This document shows positions 16,967-25,064 of a DNA stretch of 64,000 nucleotides, in pieces; position 1 is the stretch's first letter; each line of letters begins with the position of its first letter. The stretch covers positions 124,001 to 188,000 of the forward strand of contig CANMWJ010000002.1 in assembly GCA_947501565.1 (NCBI GenBank), written 5' to 3'. A program made the translations under genes and the position numbers. The DNA comes from an uncultured Marinobacterium sp. GTDB taxonomy: Bacteria; Pseudomonadota; Gammaproteobacteria; Pseudomonadales; Balneatricaceae. The notes below the pieces were generated by a model. The model saw only the letters and a list, made by a program, of their open reading frames with translations. It did no database searches and was not told the origin of the DNA.

Positions 16967-17935
16967 TCATGTTTGATCTGTACGGCGGCGGAACAGAAAC
17001 AGACCACCTATCGCGCAGGCAAATAGACCAGAAAGGCCTCGGCCCAACTCAGGCATCGGTGCTGCCTGCATGCTGATCACGGTTTCAGTGGTGGGGACAT
17101 CGGCGAACATTGCGGTGACCGGGTCGGTGCGGATACGGAATACCGCATCATTGAAGTCGTTGTCGCCTCCTGGGCGGACCAGATCCTCAAAACCGAGGAT
17201 CAGCTCGTTCTCTCCGGCTACGCTGGTCATCATTGCGACATGGCGGGAGAACTCACCAGCGTTGCCAAGAGTAGCCGAAGCGTTGTTTTCAGGGTTCAGG
17301 AAATCAACCGTGTAAAACGTGGTGGCATTGTCATTCAGGTAATGATTATCTCCCCAAGTGCCGCGATAAGCGTTTTGCATCAGATAGAAACCCATGTTCG
17401 TACCTGCGGAAAAGGTCGTACCGCCCGTCATATCAAAGGTCGTATCGTTGATGTTGACGATCTCGGTGCCTCCCAATCCGACGGTATCACCGACGTTTAG
17501 AGTCCCACCGCCACCGGATTCCGATGCGTTTGCAAAAATCAGCCCGGTTGAAACACCTGACAGGTTGCTGATCTCGTTGATTGAGATAGATCCAGAGCTA
17601 TCGGTGTCGATGTCGCCAAAGGTGTAACCGTCAAAGGTGTCATTTTCAAAGGTGAAATAGCCCAAAGCATTCTTGTATCCGGCACCTTCATCCAGAAAGG
17701 TGACGGAGACATGGGCATCTGCCTGAAAGCTTATGTTGGGATCGTAGGACGGATTCAGGAACTCCTGATTCACATCCACGCTTTCTGGTAGTGCTTGGGT
17801 TACTTCGCTGATGAGTGTGGGGTCAACCGTGACATTTACCAGTGTATCTGTGGCATCGGTCGCCGCCACCGCATTATTAAGGATGCCCGTACTGAGCAAT
17901 CCCGCCAGGCCAAGTGTTTTCGTAGCTGTGTGCAT
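16967..17935 (-). CDS. Secreted DUF4114 protein with PEP-CTERM-like sorting tail
   Basis: 322 residues. The start at 17935 has AAGGAGG and opens a signal peptide ending NAVAA. The body ends in a DUF4114 domain: LILGFEDLVRPGGDNDFNDA, a Ca-binding-like acidic loop. The last ~28 residues form the tripartite tail of a sorting signal: motif MPELG, a hydrophobic helix (GLSGLFACAIGGLFLF) and a cationic end RRR. That plan is PEP-CTERM-like, though the motif differs from the classic VPEP. The exosortase 0.6 kb upstream is the obvious processing enzyme. It has its own sigma-54 type promoter and terminator, so it can be induced separately. Confidence 0.85.
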   Translation of the reverse strand: MHTATKTLGLAGLLSTGILNNAVAATDATDTLVNVTVDPTLISEVTQALPESVDVNQEFLNPSYDPNISFQADAHVSVTFLDEGAGYKNALGYFTFENDTFDGYTFGDIDTDSSGSISINEISNLSGVSTGLIFANASESGGGGTLNVGDTVGLGGTEIVNINDTTFDMTGGTTFSAGTNMGFYLMQNAYRGTWGDNHYLNDNATTFYTVDFLNPENNASATLGNAGEFSRHVAMMTSVAGENELILGFEDLVRPGGDNDFNDAVFRIRTDPVTAMFADVPTTETVISMQAAPMPELGRGLSGLFACAIGGLFLFRRRTDQT

Positions 17936-17967
17936 AGTAGGACCTCCTTGGAGTGCATCTAGAGTCA

Positions 17968-17983
17968 TTCAATTGTTGTGCCA
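17968..17983 (-). promoter_or_regulatory. Sigma-54 type promoter of the CTERM-substrate gene
   Basis: Minus strand TGGCAC-AACAA-TTGAA: perfect -24 half, one mismatch (A for C) at -12, correct spacing. Predicted start about 22 nt before the ATG. Confidence 0.6.
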
Positions 17984-18024
17984 TGGGTAAGTTATTGATT
18001 TTTATAGGTCGGGAGTGAGGCCTC

Positions 18025-18039
18025 TTCGCATCTTGCAAA
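18025..18039. promoter_or_regulatory. EPS-regulon palindrome, degenerate copy 3
   Basis: TTCGCATCTTGCAAA, 13 of 15 to the palindrome, 42 bp upstream of the sigma-54 element. Another half site TGCGAAA follows at 18046. Confidence 0.45.
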
Positions 18040-18072
18040 GCAAACTGCGAAAAGATCGCAATCTGAGACGGT

Positions 18073-18543
18073 TCAGAGCACAAATCGGGCGACATGGTTG
18101 GCGAGCTGGCAGTATCCCGATTCCACAAAAGCTATCGCCTGGGGGGCAGATTGCGGCGCGAGCAGGGAGAGGGTACGTGCCTTAATCTGATCCAGGGTGA
18201 AGCGGAACGCCGGGAAGTCGCTGAGGATGTCGCCTTTGTAGATCACGCCCTCTGTGACCTGGCTGCCGGAAAACATCGGTCGCAGAATATGGCGCCCCTC
18301 TGCGTTTCGGTAGAGTGGCAACAGCGCGATAGCGCCATCGCACCGGACCGCACTGAAACCCTGAATCTTATAGGGCCCCTGATTGGCCGCCTCTTTGGTG
18401 CCTAGCGGCAGCAGTCCGGGTATGCCACCTATCTGGGAGGACAGATCCTGTTCAGACAGCGCGTCCGGTTTGAGCAGGCGTGTTGCCGGTGCGGCGACCA
18501 GGGCAAGTATCAGGGTCAGGTTAATCAGCAGGGTGCGAGACAT
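18073..18543 (-). CDS. Exosortase-associated exported protein, unknown function
   Basis: 156 residues. The start at 18543 has GGAGG seven bases upstream and lies inside the exosortase coding end (23-nt overlap), so translation is coupled. The N-terminus (MSRTLLINLTLILALVAAPA) is a signal peptide or anchor; the rest is a periplasmic domain with three cysteines or fewer and the motifs GPYKIQGFSAVRCDGAIALLP and RFTLDQIKART. I do not recognise a family. Position suggests a partner of the exosortase, comparable in place but not in sequence to EpsI-type proteins of other systems. Confidence 0.7.
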   Translation of the reverse strand: MSRTLLINLTLILALVAAPATRLLKPDALSEQDLSSQIGGIPGLLPLGTKEAANQGPYKIQGFSAVRCDGAIALLPLYRNAEGRHILRPMFSGSQVTEGVIYKGDILSDFPAFRFTLDQIKARTLSLLAPQSAPQAIAFVESGYCQLANHVARFVL

Positions 18544-19366
18544 GGCGAGTCCTCCAACGTACAAAAAACAGTGGGGCGAGAAGTGTCAGGCTGTCACAGA
18601 TGAGCGCGCCGTTATCGCCATGGAGCAGGTCGTACCAATGCTGGTTGATGCCCATCAGGCTCAGACGCAGGGTGTTGATTGCGATAACGGTAAAGATGAC
18701 GCCAGCAATACGCAGAGCGTCATCCCCTGTTACCTGGCGTTGCCGATCCAGCTGCAGAGCCAGCCAAAGCAGCAGCGCCAGGGAGAGATTCCCGAATGCG
18801 GAACAACCGGTGAGGATCAGCAGGCTATGGCCGTTGCTTTGGGCGATGATATTGCCGGAGAGGGTGAAATCGTCGTTGATCAGGCCAAGTACCTGAACCG
18901 CCAGCCAGGCGTCTACCGCGAGAATCTCACCGGAAAACAGTTTCAGCAAAAGGTGGGTCATCGGTTCACGCAGGGCGATTACGACCAGCAGGCCTGCTGC
19001 AATGCGGTGTACTGAGCGTGTTGCACAGTGCTGATGCCAGAGGACTGCGCTGAGTGCACACAGTAGCCAGCTAAGCATCGCGGAAGGAATCAGCAGTACC
19101 AGGCTGATGAGTGCGCACACCGGATAGATACGGGGATGAGGTGTGTACGTTGCCTCACGGACACCCAGCGTTAGCCGCAATGCGACCAAAAGACTGAGCC
19201 AAAGCACAAAGCTGTGGCCAAATCCGCCGCCAAACGCGGCAAACCAACCGGATTCGCGCACGGAGAGAGCGGTAGCGGGCAGCAGGGAGTTCAGCGCGCA
19301 GGCAAAGCTCAGCAGCGGTAACAAAGGGATACGCGCAGTTGGCAATGAAAGAGCGGCGGTATTCAT
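18521..19366 (-). CDS. Exosortase-family transpeptidase
   Basis: 281 residues with about eight membrane helices. The three residues that define exosortases/archaeosortases are present in order and context: Cys188 (LTGCSAFGNLS), Arg234 (INTLRLSLMG) and His249 (WYDLLHGDNG). Such enzymes cut C-terminal PEP-CTERM-like tails at the outer face of the inner membrane and pass the protein to EPS-linked export. The DUF4114 gene downstream supplies a tail of that kind. The subfamily is not clear; overall sequence is divergent from the classic EpsH. The start overlaps the preceding glycosyltransferase stop by 4 nt, so it is in that operon. Confidence 0.82.
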   Translation of the reverse strand: MNTAALSLPTARIPLLPLLSFACALNSLLPATALSVRESGWFAAFGGGFGHSFVLWLSLLVALRLTLGVREATYTPHPRIYPVCALISLVLLIPSAMLSWLLCALSAVLWHQHCATRSVHRIAAGLLVVIALREPMTHLLLKLFSGEILAVDAWLAVQVLGLINDDFTLSGNIIAQSNGHSLLILTGCSAFGNLSLALLLWLALQLDRQRQVTGDDALRIAGVIFTVIAINTLRLSLMGINQHWYDLLHGDNGALICDSLTLLAPLFFVRWRTRHVSHPAD

Positions 19367-20412
19367 AACAGCTCCGGTTTGCGGCCAGTTTTGTGGGCGG
19401 CCTGCAGATGGACGGCGCGCCGGTAGATACTCAAAAGGCGTGGAAGGACAACGTCGCAGCAGTAGTTGTCACAGACCTGGCGGGTAGCTGCGAGTGAGAA
19501 GCGGGACTTCTCCATATCGTTAAAGTGCAGCCAGCGCTCAAGTTGTTGCTGGTAGAGGGCATGATCCCCCGGCTGAACCAGCCAGCCGTTCTGGTTGTCC
19601 AGAATCAACTGATCGAGCGCACCGATGTTGAAACTAAGCACGGGAATACCACGCGCCATCGCTTCCAGAGCAACCAGTGGCATCCCCTCCCTGCGACTGG
19701 TGATACAGAGCAGGTCGATATTCTGCCAGTGATCAGCCATATCGACCTGACCATGGAAACACACATGGGGATAGCCTAACTCCAGTGATCTCCGCATCGG
19801 GCCGTCACCATAAACCGAAAAGGCAGCCTTGTTGGCGAATGTCTCGGTCAGCTGCGCAAAGGTATCCGGCCCTTTCTCCTCAGAAAGACGTCCGACAAAG
19901 GCCACCTCTTTCCCGCCAATATTGAGCGTCTTGGGTGGGTCGACAAAGTTGGGTAGCTGGTGGCTGGTAACGTGGAGTCTGGCGCTGATCTCTGTACTGA
20001 CGCTGACCACCTGATCGGCGAGTGACGCGGTGAGTTCGTCCAGCTTGTTGTAACACCAGACTCTGCCTTTTCCCGGATCGCCGGAGTGGTAGGTGGATAC
20101 CACCGGCACATGACAGAACCGAGCGACAATACGGCCGATAATCCCGGCCTTGTATCCGTGGGTAGCCAGCACGCAGGGATTTTGCTTCAGTATCTGAGCC
20201 AGGCCGCGGTGACGGTTTACGCAGCGCCAGAGGATATTCGATTCCGTCAGCTGCACTTTCAGCGGATGGGGGCCATAGTCGTTGAGGAACAGCACTTCGA
20301 CGAAGTAGCCGTTCTCCCGCAACCAGCGCGACAAGTTCAGAATATGGCTCTCAATGCCGCCAAATGAACGGCTGTCCACCAGCTGATAGATGATTCGATC
20401 CTGAAGTGTCAT
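19363..20412 (-). CDS. Glycosyltransferase family 4
   Basis: 349 residues, GT-B fold. The opening YQLVDSRSFGGIESHILNLSRWL is the acceptor-side glycine loop; the donor-side domain has VAFVGRLSEEKGPD, YGDGPM and the E-x7-E signature SRREGMPLVALEAMARGIPV. It is a retaining sugar transferase for EPS assembly. The start at 20412 was chosen for GGGAGA eight bases upstream; a second ATG at 20427 has none. First gene of the glycosyltransferase-exosortase-18073 operon, read from the sigma-54 type promoter at 20456-20471. Confidence 0.9.
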   Translation of the reverse strand: MTLQDRIIYQLVDSRSFGGIESHILNLSRWLRENGYFVEVLFLNDYGPHPLKVQLTESNILWRCVNRHRGLAQILKQNPCVLATHGYKAGIIGRIVARFCHVPVVSTYHSGDPGKGRVWCYNKLDELTASLADQVVSVSTEISARLHVTSHQLPNFVDPPKTLNIGGKEVAFVGRLSEEKGPDTFAQLTETFANKAAFSVYGDGPMRRSLELGYPHVCFHGQVDMADHWQNIDLLCITSRREGMPLVALEAMARGIPVLSFNIGALDQLILDNQNGWLVQPGDHALYQQQLERWLHFNDMEKSRFSLAATRQVCDNYCCDVVLPRLLSIYRRAVHLQAAHKTGRKPELL

Positions 20413-20455
20413 CGGGCGCTCTCCCATTCAGTGCGATTTTATTCTCTTTAAATAA

Positions 20456-20471
20456 GGCAATAGCTCTGCCA
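20456..20471 (-). promoter_or_regulatory. Sigma-54 type promoter of the exosortase operon
   Basis: Minus strand TGGCAGA-GCTA-TTGCC: exact TGGCA and TTGC with the correct offset. Predicted start near 20445, 33 nt before the chosen ATG. Confidence 0.65.
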
Positions 20472-20576
20472 GCGCCGATAAAGTGTCTTGCTTTCAGTGG
20501 GTTAGCGGAGTAGCTGCTCAGTCTCTTATCGATGCTGGGTCACAGCCTTCGCGTTTTCTCAGGAAATGACCGCTGT

Positions 20577-20591
20577 TTCGCATTTTGCGAA
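20577..20591. promoter_or_regulatory. EPS-regulon palindrome, copy 4 (central, divergent)
   Basis: Perfect TTCGCATTTTGCGAA. It lies between two divergent sigma-54 type elements, about 106 bp from the left one and 64 bp from the right one, ordinary distances for an enhancer-binding protein. Confidence 0.65.
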
Positions 20592-20654
20592 TCAGTTTGA
20601 TGATGGCGGGTATGTGGTATTTTTTAACTAATTGATTTAACTGTAAATATTAGT

Positions 20655-20670
20655 TGGCAAGGCAATTGCT
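20655..20670 (+). promoter_or_regulatory. Sigma-54 type promoter of the epimerase gene
   Basis: TGGCAAG-GCAA-TTGCT: one mismatch to TGGCACG-N4-TTGCW. Predicted start near 20681, 30 nt before the ATG at 20711. The best match in the window. Confidence 0.72.
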
Positions 20671-20710
20671 GCTCTCTTCATAAAGGTTCAATAGTGAAGA
20701 GGACAACGTC

Positions 20711-21661
20711 ATGCGATACCTGGTTACCGGAGGATGTGGTTTTATCGGCTCTCACCTGTGTGATGCTTTGTTACAGCAGGGCCACAGTGTGTTGGTTCTG
20801 GATGATCTCTCTACGGGGAGGATGGAAAATCTGGCGGATGGTGCTGAGCTGCTGGTGGGGGATGTGGCCGATTCGATCGCGGTCAGAAGTGCAATGGCAG
20901 ATGTGGATGGCTGTTTCCATCTGGCCGCGGTGTCATCGGTGGAGCGCTCAATGAATGACTGGATACGCTGTCATCGGGTAAACCAGCAAGGTACGGTCAA
21001 TGTGCTCGACGCCGCCCGTCCTCAGGGTGGTCGCGGTCCGACACCGGTGGTGCTGGCGTCATCAGCCGCAGTGTACGGTGATAATGCTACCCAGCCGTTG
21101 GATGAGAATGCCACACCGCGCCCGATCAGTGCCTACGGTGCCGATAAGCTCGGCAGCGAACATCACGCCCGCGTGGCCTGGCTTGCACACGGGGTGCCGA
21201 CCGCCAGTTTACGTTTCTTCAACGTGTACGGACCGCGCCAAAGCCCGGATTCTCCATACTCTGGAGTGATATCGATCTTTATCGACCGTCTCTTGAAACA
21301 GGAACCGCTCACCATATTCGGTGATGGACGTCAGACGCGGGATTTTATCTACGTGGGTGATGTGGTGCGTTACCTGACGTCGGTGATGGGCAATCTGAAA
21401 AGTGAGGCGAAGGTGTTTAATGTCTGCACCGGACAAACCACGTCGATCGGACAATTGGCCTGGGTGTTGTCGATTGTCGCAGGGGTGAATGCGGAGGTCC
21501 GTTATGAACCCGCACGCCGGGGCGATATCTCCACGTCACTGGGTGATCCGAAAAAAGCGGCAAAACACACCGGACTAGGGGCTCATATGGAGCTGGGTAC
21601 AGGGCTGAAAATCACGCTGGAAGCCCTGCAGGAGAGCGTAATCTATTCCGAAGCGGGGTGA
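20711..21661 (+). CDS. NAD-dependent sugar epimerase/dehydratase (SDR, GalE-like)
   Basis: 316 residues, extended short-chain dehydrogenase. The NAD-binding GxxGxxG is GGCGFIGSH at 7-15; catalytic residues are Ser118/119 (ASSAAVYG), Tyr142 and Lys146 (YGADK). The C-terminal sugar-nucleotide half has RFFNVYGPRQSPDSPYSGVI and GDGRQTRDFIYVGDVV, typical of UDP-glucose/UDP-GlcNAc 4-epimerases and related enzymes. It supplies a nucleotide sugar for the EPS, fitting its divergent sigma-54 promoter next to the glycosyltransferase-exosortase operon. The exact sugar cannot be told. Confidence 0.88.
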   Translation: MRYLVTGGCGFIGSHLCDALLQQGHSVLVLDDLSTGRMENLADGAELLVGDVADSIAVRSAMADVDGCFHLAAVSSVERSMNDWIRCHRVNQQGTVNVLDAARPQGGRGPTPVVLASSAAVYGDNATQPLDENATPRPISAYGADKLGSEHHARVAWLAHGVPTASLRFFNVYGPRQSPDSPYSGVISIFIDRLLKQEPLTIFGDGRQTRDFIYVGDVVRYLTSVMGNLKSEAKVFNVCTGQTTSIGQLAWVLSIVAGVNAEVRYEPARRGDISTSLGDPKKAAKHTGLGAHMELGTGLKITLEALQESVIYSEAG

Positions 21662-21678
21662 GCGGTGAAGGGGAAAGG

Positions 21679-21705
21679 CAGCGGTGCCCTGAAGAGACAC
21701 CGCTG
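21679..21705. terminator. Hairpin between convergent epimerase and HPPD genes
   Basis: CAGCGGTG pairs with CACCGCTG (8 bp). No T-run on either strand, so terminator function is uncertain. Confidence 0.4.
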
Positions 21706-21734
21706 TGAACTCTGAACCTTCATATGCTCAAAGA

Positions 21735-22775
21735 TCAGATAACCCCACGGCGCTCCTGATCACGTTCGATGGAGTCGAACAGCGCCTGGAAGTTGCCTTC
21801 GCCAAAGCCCTGGTTGTTCTTACGCTGGATCAGCTCGATAAAGATCGGGCCGAACAGGTTTTTGGTGAAGATCTGCAGCAGGTAACCGGAATCGTCACCG
21901 TCCACCAGTACCTGATGTTGGTGGATGCGGTCATGGTCTTCGATCACATGCGGTACGCGGTTGAAGACTTCGTCATAGTAGTCGTCGTTGATATCCAGGG
22001 TATCGATGACGCTGCGGTCCAGCTTGTCCAACGAGGTCAGCAGGTCGTCGGAGCGGAAGGCGATGTGCTGTACGCCCGGACCTTTGTACAGATCCAGGTA
22101 TTCATCGATCTGGTTGTTGTTATCGTCTTTACCTTCGTTGATCGGGATGCAGAAAGTACCGCACGGAGACTGCAGTGCGTAGGATAGCAGGGCGGTTTTC
22201 TGACCTTTGATATCGAAGTAACGCACTTCGGTAAAACCAAATACGTTTTTGTAGAAGTTGGCCCAGGTTTCCATGGTGCCTTTGTAAACGTTGTTGGTCA
22301 GGTGATCGATGTTGATGAAGCCTTTGTCTTCAACAATAACCTGCTCAGCCAGGTCTTCGAAATCGGTGGCGTAGATGCTGCCTTTCGCGCCAAACTTATC
22401 GATGAAATAGATCAGGCTGTCGCCGATGCCATAGATCGCCGGGTAGGGCAGGTCTTTCACATCATCCGCCGCCGGTTTAGCGCCACGATCCACCGCAATC
22501 GCCAGTGCCTGTTCGGCGTCGTCCACGCGCCAGCCCATGGAGCTGATCGCCGGACCGTGGGATTTGGCGAAGTCCGCAGAGAAACCCTCTTTCTCGTTGT
22601 TCAGCAGAAAGTGGATGTCATTCTGGTTGTAATAGGTGATCTCTTTACCCTTGAAGGTTTTCAGTTTGGAGAAACCAAACGCTGTGAACACATCGTTCAT
22701 AAACCCGGTGTCAGGGCTGGAGAATTCGGTAAATTCGATGCCGCGAAGGCCCAGTGGGTTATGGGAGTTGTTCAT
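21735..22775 (-). CDS. hppD: 4-hydroxyphenylpyruvate dioxygenase
   Basis: 346 residues. This Fe(II) enzyme turns 4-hydroxyphenylpyruvate into homogentisate, the second step of tyrosine breakdown. The three iron ligands are visible: His158 (INIDHLTNNV), His237 (GVQHIAFRS) and Glu314 (GPIFIELIQR). DSLIYFIDKFG and GEGNFQALFDSIERDQ are family motifs. The start at 22775 has AGGA eight bases upstream; an ATG six bases earlier is too close. No other homogentisate gene is adjacent, so the lower pathway must be elsewhere. The aromatic aminotransferase at 37726 can supply its substrate. Confidence 0.95.
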   Translation of the reverse strand: MNNSHNPLGLRGIEFTEFSSPDTGFMNDVFTAFGFSKLKTFKGKEITYYNQNDIHFLLNNEKEGFSADFAKSHGPAISSMGWRVDDAEQALAIAVDRGAKPAADDVKDLPYPAIYGIGDSLIYFIDKFGAKGSIYATDFEDLAEQVIVEDKGFINIDHLTNNVYKGTMETWANFYKNVFGFTEVRYFDIKGQKTALLSYALQSPCGTFCIPINEGKDDNNNQIDEYLDLYKGPGVQHIAFRSDDLLTSLDKLDRSVIDTLDINDDYYDEVFNRVPHVIEDHDRIHQHQVLVDGDDSGYLLQIFTKNLFGPIFIELIQRKNNQGFGEGNFQALFDSIERDQERRGVI

Positions 22776-23285
22776 AGTCATATTCCTGTCTTTTTACTGC
22801 TCTTATTGTTATGACCGACGCAGAAGCAGAATGTCGGCGCTTTATCTGTATTCGATGGGGCCATTGTTCAGGGAAAGATGAGCAATAAAAAGAATAAGAT
22901 ATCTATATAGATGATCTATTAATTAGATATAGATTGGTCGGGTTTAGCGTTCTTTGTTGAGGCTCTATGTTGGGGGTTGCGTTGGGGGCTGTGCTGGGGT
23001 TGAGCATGGCGGAATCGATGGACGAAAGAACTTAAATAAAGAGGCGACTGTTTGAAAATGGACTGGGTTTACATATTTGAGTGGTCGTTGGTAAACCTCA
23101 AGCCCCAATAATTTAGCCAAATATGCTGGCTTGCATCATAAAACCCGCACATTTTGCGCATCCCATGATTGTTTCAATGCCGCAAAGAGTTTAGGGTCTC
23201 TCGAATAGTTCTTGAGCCGTTGTTTGGCTTGCCTGTTTCCCACGGATAGGGAGTGATTTTTTGCTGGCTGTCCCTGGAGACCTGA
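22776..23285. other. Gene-free gap upstream of HPPD
   Basis: About 510 bp. The first 150 bp are AT-rich with an interrupted inverted repeat around 22905-22935 (TATCTATATAGAT and ATTAGATATAG), a plausible control region for HPPD. The rest shows no convincing gene, RNA or REP element; a minus-strand frame at 23136-23384 overlaps the next gene and has no ribosome site. Confidence 0.5.
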
Positions 23286-25064
23286 GTGAGCTTTTTTAAA
23301 ATAGCGACCCCTTTGTCCTACTTCCTTCTGGTTGCGCTTTGGCTTTCTATTCTCGTTCTGTATATGCGTATCCGGCAGCACCATCAGACCAGTATGGCGA
23401 TGAAGGTACTGCTAGGTGTTCTTGCGCTTGATGCGCTGCGTACGCTATTTGAAAGTCTCTATTTTGGTGTGTTCCGAAGTGCCCAGGCGGGCTTTATCCC
23501 TACCGACATTGCCGCGCTCCTTGGCCAGCCCACGATGGTGTTTATCCCTAAAATGGTAAACCTGCTGGTCGCGATCCTTGTGCTATTTCTGTTGCTCAGG
23601 CGCTGGGTGCCACTGCTGGTAAAAGAGCAGTATGAGCAGAAACAGCAGATCGAACGTTTAAATCTGGAAATTTCCGAACGCCAGCAGGTGGAGCAGGAAC
23701 TGCGTGAAACACGGGAGCACTTCCGTCATCTGGCGCATCATGACGTGCTGACGGGGCTGCCGAATCGCGAACTCCTGCTCGACCGTATTCAGCAGGAGAT
23801 CTACAAGGCGGATCGTGCGCATAACACCCTGGCGGTCCTGTTTATCGATCTCGATCGCTTCAAGCAGATCAATGATTCCCTGGGGCACGCGGCTGGCGAT
23901 AAAGTGCTTGGCGTTGCTGCAACTCGCCTGAAAGAGGCGGTACGCCATGATGATACGGTGTCTCGTATCGGTGGAGACGAGTTTGTCGCGGTGATCAATG
24001 GGGCTCAGGACGTGCAAGCAGTGGGCGAAGTGGCGACCAAGATCCGTCAGCAGATGGAGCAGCCCTTCGCCGTAGATCAGCATCAGTTGTATATCTCCTG
24101 CTCAATCGGGATCAGCATCTACGGTCAGGATGGATCGGAGCCTGAAGTTCTACTCAGTAACGCCGACGCGGCGATGTACCGGGCGAAAGCGGAGGGCCGA
24201 AACACCGTTGAGTTCTATACTCGGGATATGACGGAGGAGGTGCTCAGACGGATGATGTTCGCCTCCCAGCTGCGTACAGCGCTGGAAGAGAACCAGTTTG
24301 TGCTGCACTTTCAGCCGCAGTATGACCTCCGTACCGGCCGTATTGCGGGCGTGGAAGCGCTGATTCGCTGGCAGCATCCTGAGCTGGGACTGCTAAGCCC
24401 GGAAAATTTTGTACCGCTGGCGGAGGAGACCGGGCTGATCGTGCCGATCGGCGAGTGGGTCCTGCGCAACGCCTGCCAGACATTGCGGAGCTGGATGGAT
24501 GAGGGATTCGATCTCGACCGGATGGCCGTGAACATCAATCTCTCAAGCAGACAGCTGCGACACGAACGCCTCAATGATCAGGTGTTCTCAATTCTGAAGG
24601 AGTACGGTATCCCGGCGCAGCAGATCGAGCTGGAGATCACCGAAGGTACCCTGATGCAGGATCCGGAGTCCGCGGCCAAAGTGCTGCAGCGCTTTATGGA
24701 TGAAGGGATTGAGATCTCCATTGATGATTTTGGTACCGGGTATTCCTCACTTAGTTACCTTAAACGTCTGCCGATCAACAAGCTGAAGATTGATCGCTCG
24801 TTTGTGAGTGATATTCCTCATAGCCAGAACGATATGGAGATCGCCCGTGCGGTGATCGCGCTGGCGCGTAGCCTGAACCTGACCGTGGTGGGTGAGGGCG
24901 TTGAGACCGAAGCGCAGGCCGAATTCCTGCGGGCGGAAGGCTGTGATGTAGCGCAGGGTTACCTATACAGTAAGCCGGTACCGGCCGATCAGATGCTGCA
25001 ACACTTCCGGTCTGGGATGACCGCGCCGGCGTTAAAGCATACCGGGGCGGTTATTGCTGATTAA
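23286..25064 (+). CDS. Membrane GGDEF-EAL c-di-GMP protein
   Basis: 592 residues. Three hydrophobic segments in the first 105 residues, a coiled linker (EQYEQKQQIERLNLEISERQ) at 113-145, then GGDEF (RIGGDEF, 229-233, with the HHDVLTGLPN opening) and EAL (VEALIRW, 357-359; later DDFGTGYSSLSYL and EGVET). Both active sites look intact, so it could make or break c-di-GMP. The GTG start follows GGAGACCTGA. There is no recognisable sensory domain apart from the membrane part. The end overlaps the convergent LysR gene by 14 bp. Confidence 0.92.
   Translation: MSFFKIATPLSYFLLVALWLSILVLYMRIRQHHQTSMAMKVLLGVLALDALRTLFESLYFGVFRSAQAGFIPTDIAALLGQPTMVFIPKMVNLLVAILVLFLLLRRWVPLLVKEQYEQKQQIERLNLEISERQQVEQELRETREHFRHLAHHDVLTGLPNRELLLDRIQQEIYKADRAHNTLAVLFIDLDRFKQINDSLGHAAGDKVLGVAATRLKEAVRHDDTVSRIGGDEFVAVINGAQDVQAVGEVATKIRQQMEQPFAVDQHQLYISCSIGISIYGQDGSEPEVLLSNADAAMYRAKAEGRNTVEFYTRDMTEEVLRRMMFASQLRTALEENQFVLHFQPQYDLRTGRIAGVEALIRWQHPELGLLSPENFVPLAEETGLIVPIGEWVLRNACQTLRSWMDEGFDLDRMAVNINLSSRQLRHERLNDQVFSILKEYGIPAQQIELEITEGTLMQDPESAAKVLQRFMDEGIEISIDDFGTGYSSLSYLKRLPINKLKIDRSFVSDIPHSQNDMEIARAVIALARSLNLTVVGEGVETEAQAEFLRAEGCDVAQGYLYSKPVPADQMLQHFRSGMTAPALKHTGAVIAD

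Noticed and set aside
23136-23384. Minus-strand 82-codon frame before the GGDEF-EAL gene
   Set aside because: It overlaps the start of that gene, lacks a ribosome site and has no recognisable fold; a decayed gene fragment cannot be excluded.
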